64,000 bases of DNA from CAWIVJ01 sp963839525 (GTDB taxonomy: Bacteria; Cyanobacteriota; Vampirovibrionia; Gastranaerophilales; Gastranaerophilaceae): the NCBI GenBank assembly GCA_963839525.1, contig CAWIVJ010000007.1, positions 186,001 through 250,000 on the forward strand, read 5' to 3'. The translations under genes were made by a program, and so were the position numbers. Below the pieces are notes generated by a model. The model ran no database searches, was not told the origin of the DNA, and saw only the letters and a list, made by a program, of their open reading frames with translations. Position 1 is the stretch's first letter. Every line of letters begins with the position of its first letter. Shown here in pieces: positions 41,431 through 50,163 of the stretch.

Positions 41431-42642
41431 ATGGCACGCGAAAAGTTTGAACGTAACAAACCGCACGTTAACGTAGGTACAATAGGTCACGTTGACCACG
41501 GTAAAACAACATTAACAGCAGCAATTACAGGTACAATGCAGCAGCAGGAAATGCTCAAGCAAAGAAATTTGATGAGATTGATGCTGCTCCTGAAGAAAAA
41601 GCAAGAGGTATTACAATCTCTACAGCTCACGTTGAGTATGAAACAGATGCAAGACACTATGCTCACGTTGACTGTCCAGGTCACGCTGATTATGTAAAAA
41701 ACATGATTACAGGTGCAGCCCAAATGGATGGAGCTATTCTTAGTAGTAGCAGCAGCAGATGGTCCAATGCCTCAAACTCGTGAACACATTTTATTGGCAA
41801 GACAAGTTGGCGTTCCTAAATTGGTCGTATTCTTAAATAAATGTGATATGGTTGATGATGCTGAATTATTAGAACTTGTTGAAATGGAAGTTAGAGAATT
41901 ATTAACTTCTTATGAATTCGACGGAGATGACATTCCATTTATTAATGGTTCAGCATTAAAAGCTTTAGAAGCAGTTAATGCTAATCCAAAAATTCAAAAA
42001 GGTGAAGATAAGTGGGTTGATAAAATTTGGGAATTAATGGATGCTATTGACAGCTACATCCCAACTCCAGAAAGAGATTTAGATAAACCATTCTTAATGC
42101 CAGTTGAAGATGTATTCTCAATCACAGGTCGTGGTACAGTTGCAACAGGAAGAATTGAAAGAGGAAAAGTTAAAGTTGGTGAAGAAGTTGAAATTGTTGG
42201 CTTCGGTGACACCAAAAAAACAACTGTAACAGGCGTTGAAATGTTCAGAAAACTTCTTGATGAAGGTTTAGCAGGTGATAACGTTGGTTTGCTTCTTACG
42301 AGGTGTTGATAAAACTGATATTCGAAAGAGGACAAGTTTTAGCAGCTATAGGTTCAATCAAACCTCACACAAAATTCACAGCTAACGTTTATGTGTTAAC
42401 AAAAGAAGAAGGTGGACGACATACTCCATTCTTCCCTGGTTACAGACCTCAATTCTACATCAGAACAACTGACGTAACAGGTTCAATTAAATTCTGAAGG
42501 TGAAATGGTAATGCCTGGTGATAACGTAATTATGGAAGTTGAATTAATCACTCCGGTAGCTATTGAAGCAGGTATGAGATTTGCTATAAGAGAAGGCGGA
42601 AGAACCGTTGGATCAGGTGTCGTAGACAAAATTCTTGCGTAA
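41431..42642 (+). pseudogene. tuf: Elongation factor Tu gene with the frame broken at five sites
   Basis: The protein is a complete EF-Tu (starts MAREKFERNKPHVNVG, P-loop GHVDHGKT, DCPGHAD, NKCD) if five frame changes are repaired: one base missing between 41538 and 41539, an extra A at 41742, an extra A at 42298, an extra C at 42323, and one base too many (or two too few) near 42489. The changes sum to zero modulo 3 and the stop at 42640 is in the start frame. Between the breaks the residues match a normal EF-Tu. None lies in a homopolymer. Either the copy is newly decayed or, more likely, the assembly mixed reads from two tuf genes. Confidence 0.9.
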
Positions 42643-42663
42643 TTAAGCGAGATTTAATAAAAG

Positions 42664-42697
42664 AAAGAGTTACTTAATTTTTGAGTAGCTCTTTTTG
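42664..42697 (+). terminator. Intrinsic terminator of tuf
   Basis: AAAGAGTTACT pairs with AGTAGCTCTTT (one G-U-type mismatch) and is followed by TTTTTG. Confidence 0.8.
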
Positions 42698-42718
42698 CTT
42701 TTATTAATTTAGATACAA

Positions 42719-42786
42719 AACAGGCATATATCTCACTTAGATTGATATATACCTGTTAATATCGCATGACTATGAAATACGATATT
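42719..42786. other. Two adjacent hairpins
   Basis: AACAGGCATATATC pairs with GATATATACCTGTT (42719-42757), immediately followed by AATATCG/CGATATT (42758-42786). A third hairpin follows at 42796. The close packing suggests a structured RNA or multiple terminators; the strand is not decided. Confidence 0.45.
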
Positions 42787-42789
42787 ATA

Positions 42790-42885
42790 TAAAAATAGCC
42801 GAATTAACGGCTAAAAACTTTAATTAGATAAAGGAGTGGAGGAGAAAATAAAGAAAAAGAGATTGGTTATATTTTTACTATGCCT
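42790..42885 (-). ncRNA. Candidate small RNA with CUCCUCC segment
   Basis: On the minus strand TATAAT (42892-42897) is followed, about 90 bases later, by a terminator stem TAGCCG/CGGCTA and a UUUUU run. The transcript carries CUCCUCCACUCC in an unpaired U-rich region. The motif is anti-Shine-Dalgarno-like and resembles the CU-rich core of cyanobacterial Yfr1, but no homology is claimed. The -35 box is poor. Confidence 0.35.
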
Positions 42886-42954
42886 CAAATAATTATATAT
42901 ATAACATATATCTTCTATATATTTACATAATTTAACTTAAAAGATTTTTTATAG

Positions 42955-42960
42955 TAAAAT
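42955..42960 (+). promoter_or_regulatory. -10 box of a probable leaderless promoter
   Basis: TAAAAT ends 6 bases before the ATG at 42967, with no ribosome-binding site. Confidence 0.5.
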
Positions 42961-42966
42961 AATCTT

Positions 42967-44292
42967 ATGAAACCTGAATTATTATTACCAGCCGGTAATT
43001 TAAAAAAGTTAGAATATGCAATCAAGTATGGAGCCGATGCTGTTTATCTGGGAGTTGTTGATTTTAGTCTGCGCTCAATGAGAAAAGGTGAACTGATAAC
43101 TTTTGATAACTTAAAACAAGCCGTGGACTTAGCTCGTGAGCTAGGCGCAAAGGCCTATTTAACCCTAAATGTTTTTGCATTTAATAATGACATTGAAAAT
43201 CTTGAAAAATCTATTGATATTATTAAAGATGCAAATCCTGATGCGATTATTCTAAGTGATTTTGGCATATTTAACATAGTAAAAAAAAAATTACCCGATA
43301 TGCCTATTCATATAAGCACTCAGGCAAATACGTTAAATTATGAAGCAGTAAAATTTTGGGAAGATAACGGTGCAAAAAGAGTAATTCTCGCAAGAGAATT
43401 ATCGATAGCAGATCTTGCAAAAATCAGAGAAAAAGTTTCAAACATTGAACTGGAAGTTTTCGTACATGGCTCACAGTGCGTCTCATTTTCCGGAAGATGT
43501 TTATTAAGTGATTATATGACTGATAATGAACGAAAAGCTAATCAAGGCAACTGCGCTCAGCCGTGTAGATGGAGCTACAAGCTCGTTGAAGAAACACGTC
43601 CTGGAGAATTTTTTGAAATTCATCAGGAAAATAGAGGTAGTCATATTTTAAGCCCTAAAGATTTGTGCCTTGTGGAACATTTGCAAAAACTTGTTGATGC
43701 AGGAGTAAATTCATTTAAAATTGAAGGTCGAACAAAAAGTTTATATTATGTTTCAGCAGTTGCAAAAGCTTATAGAAACGCTATTGATGAAATTTTTGAA
43801 ACTCCCAATGTTAATTTAAACAAATATTTGGAAGAACTTAAAAAAGTCGGAAATAGAGGTTATACTCAAGGCTTTTATTTAGGAAACAATGACTCTGAAA
43901 GCTATAGTTATAATGTTTCAAAAGGACTTGCCGGCTCTGATTTCTTGTGCGAATTTTGGGGGGTAAATGATATAACCCATGCTAAAGAAAGTTTATACCC
44001 TTTCAAGGAAGAGGCAAATGATTTGCCTCTCACTAAAGAATGCTCAAGAGGTTTTTTCAAGGTTAAGATTAAAAATAAGATTTTATTAAATGATGAAGTT
44101 GAAATTATTACTCCGAATGAACAATTTTTAACCAACGTTATTGAAATTATAGATAAAGATGGGTTAAATTGTGAACTTGCGAACACTAATGATGAAATAT
44201 TTATAAAATTCGAAAAATCTCCGATAAATTATCAATACGCTCTTGTCAGAACCCCGGGCGTTTTATATATTAATAAAAAAACTAAAGCTTAA
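42967..44292 (+). CDS. Peptidase U32 family protein, TrhP/YegQ-like tRNA hydroxylation protein
   Basis: The 441-residue protein has the U32 signature VFVHGSQCVSFSGRCLLSDYM near residue 163 and cysteines in GNCAQPCRWSY near 190, which bind a cofactor in the family. TrhP (YegQ) members form 5-hydroxyuridine at the tRNA wobble base; other U32 proteins modify 23S rRNA or were named collagenases. Start MKPELLLPAGNLKKLEYA is typical. An extra block of about 30 residues (near 340-370) carries a palindrome GAGGCAAAT/ATTTGCCTC at 44011-44029 and interrupts an otherwise normal C-terminal beta domain. Confidence 0.88.
   Translation: MKPELLLPAGNLKKLEYAIKYGADAVYLGVVDFSLRSMRKGELITFDNLKQAVDLARELGAKAYLTLNVFAFNNDIENLEKSIDIIKDANPDAIILSDFGIFNIVKKKLPDMPIHISTQANTLNYEAVKFWEDNGAKRVILARELSIADLAKIREKVSNIELEVFVHGSQCVSFSGRCLLSDYMTDNERKANQGNCAQPCRWSYKLVEETRPGEFFEIHQENRGSHILSPKDLCLVEHLQKLVDAGVNSFKIEGRTKSLYYVSAVAKAYRNAIDEIFETPNVNLNKYLEELKKVGNRGYTQGFYLGNNDSESYSYNVSKGLAGSDFLCEFWGVNDITHAKESLYPFKEEANDLPLTKECSRGFFKVKIKNKILLNDEVEIITPNEQFLTNVIEIIDKDGLNCELANTNDEIFIKFEKSPINYQYALVRTPGVLYINKKTKA
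44011..44029. repeat. Palindrome in the U32 gene insertion
   Basis: GAGGCAAAT at 44011-44019 is perfectly complementary to 44021-44029 with a one-base centre. It codes for EEANDLPLTK and lies in a segment absent from related proteins. Confidence 0.55.
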
Positions 44293-44336
44293 AGTTATTT
44301 ATAATTAAAAATTTTATATACTCTTCGGATTTTATC

Positions 44337-45119
44337 TCAGAGTGACGTCTCTTTTTCGTATAAAATATTTGCATTCAACAAATATAAAAATCTAAGTCCT
44401 TCAAGAGTTAGCGTTGGGTTAATAAAATCAAAAGGACGTTTTAAATAACTTGAAATGAGTCCTGAATATCCGCCTGTTGCAATAAGAGTTACTTTTGCAC
44501 CCAATTCTCTTTCACATTGTTCTATAAGCCCGTCAATCATGCAGGCTGTTCCTCTTATTACGCCGGAAAGAATAGCATCAGAAGTATTATTTCCTATTGC
44601 TTTGCTTGAAATTGCTACGTCTATTTTAGGCAATTTTGACGTAAATTTGTTCAAAACTTTCATTTGTAAATTTAAGCCGGGTGTAATTATACCGCCTGTA
44701 AATTCACCTTGTCGGTTAACAACATCAAAAGAAGTTGCTGTTCCAAAATCAACAACAATGCAAGGTTTATTATAGAGCATAAATGCTCCGCAAGCATTTG
44801 CTATCCTGTCAGCTCCAGCTTCATCCGGGTTATCAAGTGCTATTTTAACTCCGGTATTGCAATCACTGGTCAACATTATGGAATCTATCTTAAAAACATT
44901 ATCAACAGAAGATTTAAATTTTTCATTAAGCTCATCCACTACAGATGCGATTATACATCCATCTACTTTAAAACTTTTAAAAAGAGTTTTTAGCAAAACC
45001 TCGTATTCTTCTTGCGATAAATCTTTATCAGAAGCCAGTCTAAAACTTTCAATAAGTGCTTCTTCATCAAAAAGTCCGAGATTAATACTAGTGTTTCCAA
45101 TATCAGCTGTTAATAACAT
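44337..45119 (-). CDS. coaX: Type III pantothenate kinase
   Basis: CoaX phosphorylates pantothenate, the first step of coenzyme A synthesis. The 260-residue ASKHA-fold protein has the N-terminal DIGNTSINLGLFD at 6-18, DEAGADRIANACGA near 96 and IVVDFGTATSFDVV near 122, then TPGLNLQMKVL. The aspartate bases are present. coaBC, the next enzymes, lie at 50164-51348 in the same window but in a different transcript. Confidence 0.95.
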   Translation of the reverse strand: MLLTADIGNTSINLGLFDEEALIESFRLASDKDLSQEEYEVLLKTLFKSFKVDGCIIASVVDELNEKFKSSVDNVFKIDSIMLTSDCNTGVKIALDNPDEAGADRIANACGAFMLYNKPCIVVDFGTATSFDVVNRQGEFTGGIITPGLNLQMKVLNKFTSKLPKIDVAISSKAIGNNTSDAILSGVIRGTACMIDGLIEQCERELGAKVTLIATGGYSGLISSYLKRPFDFINPTLTLEGLRFLYLLNANILYEKETSL

Positions 45120-45181
45120 AAAAATAGTCTCATATATCTAGTTTATGAGACTATTTTATAACAAACATTATTTTGAGTAAA

Positions 45182-45346
45182 CTATGCAGTAAATGCTGAC
45201 GCCTCTGTGGATTTAGGCGGTTTTTCAGAACCATTCAAAAGATTGCCTATACTTGGTATTCCTGCATAAGCAACAAGCGGTTTTTTCTTTTCTTCTTGCG
45301 GCTGTGTTAACAATGAACAAGCCTTAACTCCTGTAATTGAACTCAT
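45182..45346 (-). CDS. 54-residue hypothetical protein
   Basis: CGGAGGATGAAATT precedes the ATG, and a TATAAT lies about 25 bases further upstream, so the small ORF has its own promoter and ribosome-binding site. The protein reads MSSITGVKACSLL...KKPLVAYAGIPSIGNLLNG...STEASAFTA. It is Pro/Ala-rich and has no membrane helix. No family is recognised. It lies between coaX and csaB. Confidence 0.5.
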   Translation of the reverse strand: MSSITGVKACSLLTQPQEEKKKPLVAYAGIPSIGNLLNGSEKPPKSTEASAFTA

Positions 45347-45456
45347 AATTTCATCCTCCGTTATAAATTATTATATCCCCTGTATATATATAAAGTATTT
45401 TGGAGTTGAAAAATTGCGTAGGATGTTAAAAAACTTTACAAAGTTAACAAAAACCT

Positions 45457-46503
45457 TTATCGCTTGATAATTTCCTCTATTTTTGCCCAATCAAAATGTC
45501 TTGAATTAGAAAATTCTATTAATTCCGATGGATTAAGATTTTTAAGCTGTTCAAATGCTATATTGTAATCTTCATCTGCATTCATTGAAAGGCAAGGGAT
45601 TTCAGCTTCTTCGGCAAGTTTTTCAACTTTAATATCATAAGATAGAGCAAGAGTCTTTATTCCATACTTAATCGCAATTAAATTGGCATGAAACCGCATT
45701 GCTATAATATATTCAAGTCTAGATATTTTTTCGAGAATTTCTTGTGAAGTTTGATTAAAAATTAAAGTTGTTTTAATTTCAGGGTTAATTGATTTTAAAA
45801 TCTCCTCAAAATGGCTGCAAACACTTAAATCAAGACTATCCTGAAAAGAATAAATTTCTATTTCTTTATCCGAAAAATCTTTATTAATTTGTTTTGCCAA
45901 TTTTAGCAGTAATTCTTCTTTTAGACTTTTAAAACTTCTTAACTGTATTCCTGCTTTATTTGAAGGGCGATATTCGGGCAGAGTCAAATCAAATAAAGGA
46001 TCACAAACCAATTCGGCATCTACACCCCATTTACGAAGCAACAAACGGCTTTTTCTATCTCTAACAGTAACTAATGCACATCTTTGTAATGTTTTTTTTG
46101 TTAAAAAAGCGCCGAATTTATTTTTTATAGGTCCGAGTCCTTGAGCAAAAATTATTACTTTTTTCCCGAAAAATAAAGCTATGTTTATAACTAAAAGGTA
46201 GTAAAGCAAACTTTTTAAGCTGGTTGCGTCTTGAAGCAAGCTCCCACCGCCTGAAATTAAAATATCGCACCTGCTGACTTCAAAAATAATCTGGCGGAGG
46301 CAAAATAAAAATGAAGATTTAACACCGTATAATTCAGAAGTTTTTTTCGGATTTTTGGACAAAACTCTTACTTTCAGATTCCATTCTTTAAGTTTTGCGG
46401 TCAAAACACCCAAAATTGCTTCATCGCCAAAATTGTCAAACCCGTAATAACCTGATATTAAAATTTTTTTTGGGTTCTTACTAAATTTTTTCATACTCTG
46501 CAT
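45457..46503 (-). CDS. csaB: Polysaccharide pyruvyl transferase, CsaB-like
   Basis: CsaB adds ketal pyruvate to cell-wall-linked polysaccharide, the anchor for SLH-domain surface proteins. The protein has the start ILISGYYGFDNFGDEAIL near residue 12, SGGGSLLQDATS near 82, GQGLGPI-type FAQGLGPIKNKFGA near 115, and the final AMRFHANLIAIKYGIKTLALSYD near 265. The ATG at 46503 (AAGAAG upstream) or 46494 is preferred over the frame's first ATG at 46569, because either start overlaps the end of the kinase gene by only a few codons, which is typical coupling. Confidence 0.87.
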   Translation of the reverse strand: MQSMKKFSKNPKKILISGYYGFDNFGDEAILGVLTAKLKEWNLKVRVLSKNPKKTSELYGVKSSFLFCLRQIIFEVSRCDILISGGGSLLQDATSLKSLLYYLLVINIALFFGKKVIIFAQGLGPIKNKFGAFLTKKTLQRCALVTVRDRKSRLLLRKWGVDAELVCDPLFDLTLPEYRPSNKAGIQLRSFKSLKEELLLKLAKQINKDFSDKEIEIYSFQDSLDLSVCSHFEEILKSINPEIKTTLIFNQTSQEILEKISRLEYIIAMRFHANLIAIKYGIKTLALSYDIKVEKLAEEAEIPCLSMNADEDYNIAFEQLKNLNPSELIEFSNSRHFDWAKIEEIIKR

Positions 46504-47419
46504 AAACTTCTTCTTTTGTAGGTATTGATTTAATTGCTCCAATGTTTTGGGCTTGAAGACCGGAAACAACCGATGCTAGCTTTGTAGCTTCAAAAGGAGA
46601 AAATCCTGAAGAAATTGCGTGTAAAAATCCGCCATTAAATGCGTCACCTGCAGAAGTTGTATCTACAGTATAATTTGAAAAGAATTCGCAAAAAACTATA
46701 TCTCCGGCGTAGCCTGTGTAATATCCGCCATTTTCGCTTGATTTAATTACAACATTATTTACTCCTAAATCCCAAAAATACTTAATAACTTTTTCTGCTG
46801 AACTTATTTCAAAAAGTTTGGCTATATCATTTCTATCACTTAAAAACAATATATCAATACTGTTTATAACATCCTCAAAGGCTTCTTTAGCTTCTTCTGT
46901 AGTTGTAATCAAAGGGCTGTAGTTTGGATCGTAAGCCGTTGTAAGTCCCTTTTCTTTAGCTACCGCGTAAGCTTTTCCAACAGCTTCTTTAACAGATAAT
47001 GAAAGGGTTTGAGCAATTCCTGAAGTATAAAATATTTTAGCATTTTCAAAGTATTGTTCAGAAATATCATCAATAGATAGCTTAGATGCCGCTGTCCTTT
47101 TTCTGTAGTAAGAAAATTCTTTCTCTCCGTTCTTAGGTCTTGCAAGTAAGTAAAGGCCGTTAAAATCACCTGTCAATTTAACCTGAGAAATATCTAATCC
47201 TTCGGCTTGCCAGCTGCCCATTAAAAATTCTTTAAAATAATCGCATCCTACACGGGTTATATATCCAACCTTTGAACCCAGACGTCTTGCCGCAACTGCT
47301 GCTGCTAGAGTATCTCCTCCATAATATTTATCTAAAGTCTGTGCCAGGCTAAGGCTGACATTACTTGATAATTCTATTAATCCCTCTCCGAGAGTTATTA
47401 TATCTAATTTTTCATCCAT
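46481..47419 (-). CDS. kdgK: PfkB-family sugar kinase, 2-dehydro-3-deoxygluconokinase
   Basis: This 312-residue ribokinase-fold protein begins LDIITLGEGLIELS and has the anion-hole motif DTTSAGDAFNGGFLHA near residue 245. The upstream gene encodes KDPG aldolase, and the gap between them is only 5 bases, so the substrate is most likely 2-keto-3-deoxygluconate, giving the lower Entner-Doudoroff route. The phosphate-acceptor Asp in the motif is intact. It overlaps csaB. Confidence 0.87.
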   Translation of the reverse strand: MDEKLDIITLGEGLIELSSNVSLSLAQTLDKYYGGDTLAAAVAARRLGSKVGYITRVGCDYFKEFLMGSWQAEGLDISQVKLTGDFNGLYLLARPKNGEKEFSYYRKRTAASKLSIDDISEQYFENAKIFYTSGIAQTLSLSVKEAVGKAYAVAKEKGLTTAYDPNYSPLITTTEEAKEAFEDVINSIDILFLSDRNDIAKLFEISSAEKVIKYFWDLGVNNVVIKSSENGGYYTGYAGDIVFCEFFSNYTVDTTSAGDAFNGGFLHAISSGFSPFEATKLASVVSGLQAQNIGAIKSIPTKEEVYAEYEKI

Positions 47420-47424
47420 AAGAA

Positions 47425-48036
47425 TTATAAATCCTTCAATTTTTTAATAATGTTTTTTGCTTTTTTTGTAATTTCAGCGAAACTTGAATTTTCATAAAAA
47501 CTTCTACCAACACCTACAGCTAATGCGCCTGCGCCTATATAATCAGGAACTTCATCTAATAAAATATTTCCTGAAGGCATAATATTTAAAAAAGGCATTG
47601 GTCTTAATAAATCTTCAATATAAAGGACACCGCCCAACGCTTTTGCAGGAAATACTTTAAGCAAAGGTACACGTGTTTTCCAGGCATTATACGCCTCATT
47701 TGCTGTTGAAACGCAAGCAATAAAGGGGATTTCTTTATCTTTTGAAATCTTTACCATATTCATCTGAAAAATAGGAGAAGATAATATTTCAGCCCCGGCA
47801 TCAATAGCTTTAATTGCCTGTTGTCCGGTTATAACACCCCCTGCAGCTACTACTGCATTTCTGGATACTTCATGAATTGCCTGATATAGAGAAAAATTTT
47901 CAATATTTATCTCCAAAACTTTAATTCCGCCCTCTATAAGTGCATTTGCAGTATCTATAGCATTTTGCGCATCAGAACTTCTGATTATAGGATATATTTT
48001 TTCTTCGGATAATTTTTTGATGAAGTTTTCTTGCAT
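47425..48036 (-). CDS. eda: KDPG/KHG aldolase
   Basis: This 203-residue class I aldolase cleaves 2-keto-3-deoxy-6-phosphogluconate to pyruvate and glyceraldehyde 3-phosphate. The Schiff-base Lys is in LLKVFPAKALGG near residue 128, the Glu in KVLEINIE near 41, and GSVPSG-type MPSGNILLDEVPDYIGAGALAVGVG fits the phosphate site. AAAAGGGAATT precedes the ATG. It leads the eda-kdgK-csaB run. Confidence 0.93.
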   Translation of the reverse strand: MQENFIKKLSEEKIYPIIRSSDAQNAIDTANALIEGGIKVLEINIENFSLYQAIHEVSRNAVVAAGGVITGQQAIKAIDAGAEILSSPIFQMNMVKISKDKEIPFIACVSTANEAYNAWKTRVPLLKVFPAKALGGVLYIEDLLRPMPFLNIMPSGNILLDEVPDYIGAGALAVGVGRSFYENSSFAEITKKAKNIIKKLKDL

Positions 48037-48206
48037 AATTCCCTTTTCTTATTTGGATTGCCGCTTTGCTCAAGTTAGAAGTAAAATTCAATTCTATTGT
48101 TTAATACACCGTTACAAGGCGTTTAAAATGTTAAAGCAAGCCAAAAGAAACAATTTTTAATAATTTTTGTATTACATAATAGTCTCTTTTCGAAATTTAT
48201 TATATC

Positions 48207-50159
48207 ATGATAAACATGAAAATGATAAAAAATCCCAAATCCGCAATAATTGTTTTTTCAATTTTTACATTTATAACAATCATGTACATAATCTCTGCGT
48301 CATTTTTTGAACCCAAAGCTTACAATTTCATGGTTCAAAATTTTTCTGCAAACAAGCATGGTTCAAATGAAATAGTCATTATTACAATTGATGATAAATC
48401 TTTAGCAAGAATAAGGTGGCCATGGAAAAGAGAACTTTACAGTAAAATATTCAGGTATTTAAATGAATATACACAAGTAAAAGCAATAGGCTTTGACGCT
48501 ATTATTGCCACTCCTGATATAGAAAATCCTAGTTCCGATGCTAAATTCTATTCCTCTATAAAAAACATTGATAATATTGTGGCAGGTTTTGTTCCGTTAA
48601 ATTCACCCTATGTTTCTAAATCAAACGGTGAAAAATATGATAAAAAATTCAAAAAAAAATTCTCGGTTAAAGTGAAGGATGAAAGGAGAAAAAAGTCAAC
48701 TTCTTTTTATCAAAGCTTATCAAAATTCCCAAAGGATTACTTTAATTCCGTTAATAAAGTAGGCTCTGTTATAACCACACCTGATTCTGACGGCTATATA
48801 AGAGCTATAGATCAATTTATTGACTATAAAGGAACCTTATACCCTTCTCTTTCGCTTAGAATTTATGCTTTTTTAAATCCTGACAGTAATTTTATAATAA
48901 AAGATAAAAAAATAACTGCTACAAATTTAAACTTAAAAATCCCGACATTTACTAATTACAATGGAATTTTTAATAATATTCATTACTATAATACTTTACC
49001 GGATTCGGAATACTCACACAAAACCTATTCAGCGATAGATATAATGGATTCTTTTGATAATCTTAAAAAAGGCAAACAACCGCTGATTTCGCCACAAGTA
49101 TTTGAGGATAAGATTGTTATGGTCGGAGCAAATGCAAAAGCTATTGCTGTTGGTCTGGAAGATATAAAAAGAACACCTGTTTCAAATAATTTCCCGGGCG
49201 TGGATATTCAAGCTACAAATCTTGATAATATTATGCACAATGAGTTTCTTATTCAAACAACTCTTTTTCAAGATATTTTAAGCGTAATAATACTTCTTCT
49301 TGCTACTTTTTTGGTTATAAAATATTTTTCATTATTTGTTTCACTTGGAATAGTCGCACTAATAATGATTACATACATAGCTATTTGTGTTATTTGCTAC
49401 CGCTTTAATCTCGTAATAAGTGTTATAACTCCTATAACGCTCCAAGTAATTACAATGACCATAGCATATTCTTACAGATTTATTCTGGAAGGACAGAATA
49501 AAGAAAAAATTAAAAGTGCAATGGGAAAATATATATCAAACGACGTTATGCAAGACGTTGTCAAGAACATCGACAAACTTAAACTTGGCGGAAAACGTGC
49601 TAATGTAACAGTGCTTTTTGCTGATATAAGAGGTTTTACTTCAATGAGTGAAAAAATGAGTGCGGAAGATGTTTCTGTTATACTTAATGAATATTTCACC
49701 GAAATAGAACCCATAATAAGCAAGCATAAAGGTGTTATTAATAAATTTATCGGGGACGCTGTTTTAGCAATTTTTGGAGAGCCGATTCAAGACAAAAATC
49801 ATGCGCTTAATGCTGTTAAATGTGCAAATGCTATGCTTGAAAAAGTAGAGGCACTGCAAAAAAAGTGGATAAAAGAAGGTAAGCCGAAAATAGAAATCGG
49901 TATAGGTATTAATACCGGTGAAGCTTTTGTCGGGAATATTGGATCAGAAAAAAGACTTGAATATACAGTAATCGGTGATGTAGTGAATCTTGCGAGCAGA
50001 ATTGAAAGCTATAACAAGGTTTATAAAACAAAATTTTTAATAAGCTCAACAACTTACGAGAAAGTACGCAATATTGCGGATGTAATAAAAATTTCTGAAG
50101 TTTCAATAAGAGGAAAATCTAAAAAATTAAACATTTATGAAATTTTGAGGCTTGTTTAA
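48207..50159 (+). CDS. CHASE2-domain adenylate/guanylate cyclase
   Basis: This 650-residue membrane signalling protein has an N-terminal helix (about 13-35), an extracytoplasmic CHASE2 sensor (about 40-345, with IVIITIDDKSLARI and RWPWKRELYSKI), three C-terminal transmembrane helices (about 350-425), and a class III cyclase domain from about residue 468 (VTVLFADIRGFTSMSEKM, then IGDAVLAIFGEP and EYTVIGDVVNLASRIE). Both metal-binding Asp residues and the Asn/Arg pair are present. The Lys in GSEKRLEYT fits an adenylate cyclase. The ligand is unknown. Start ATG at 48207 or 48216. Confidence 0.9.
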   Translation: MINMKMIKNPKSAIIVFSIFTFITIMYIISASFFEPKAYNFMVQNFSANKHGSNEIVIITIDDKSLARIRWPWKRELYSKIFRYLNEYTQVKAIGFDAIIATPDIENPSSDAKFYSSIKNIDNIVAGFVPLNSPYVSKSNGEKYDKKFKKKFSVKVKDERRKKSTSFYQSLSKFPKDYFNSVNKVGSVITTPDSDGYIRAIDQFIDYKGTLYPSLSLRIYAFLNPDSNFIIKDKKITATNLNLKIPTFTNYNGIFNNIHYYNTLPDSEYSHKTYSAIDIMDSFDNLKKGKQPLISPQVFEDKIVMVGANAKAIAVGLEDIKRTPVSNNFPGVDIQATNLDNIMHNEFLIQTTLFQDILSVIILLLATFLVIKYFSLFVSLGIVALIMITYIAICVICYRFNLVISVITPITLQVITMTIAYSYRFILEGQNKEKIKSAMGKYISNDVMQDVVKNIDKLKLGGKRANVTVLFADIRGFTSMSEKMSAEDVSVILNEYFTEIEPIISKHKGVINKFIGDAVLAIFGEPIQDKNHALNAVKCANAMLEKVEALQKKWIKEGKPKIEIGIGINTGEAFVGNIGSEKRLEYTVIGDVVNLASRIESYNKVYKTKFLISSTTYEKVRNIADVIKISEVSIRGKSKKLNIYEILRLV

Positions 50160-50163
50160 TAAC

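Larger units (their letters stand above)
42643..42966. other. 324-base gap: terminator, hairpin series and candidate sRNA
   Basis: No ORF is supported. The gap begins with the tuf terminator, then three consecutive hairpins (42719-42757, 42758-42786, 42796-42813), a purine-rich stretch GGAGTGGAGGAGA at 42832-42845, and an AT-only tract before the next gene. Confidence 0.6.

Noticed and set aside
41431..42642. Programmed frameshifting or stop-codon recoding in tuf
   Set aside because: Five sites, both directions, no slippery sequences or stem-loops; EF-Tu is not known to be recoded.
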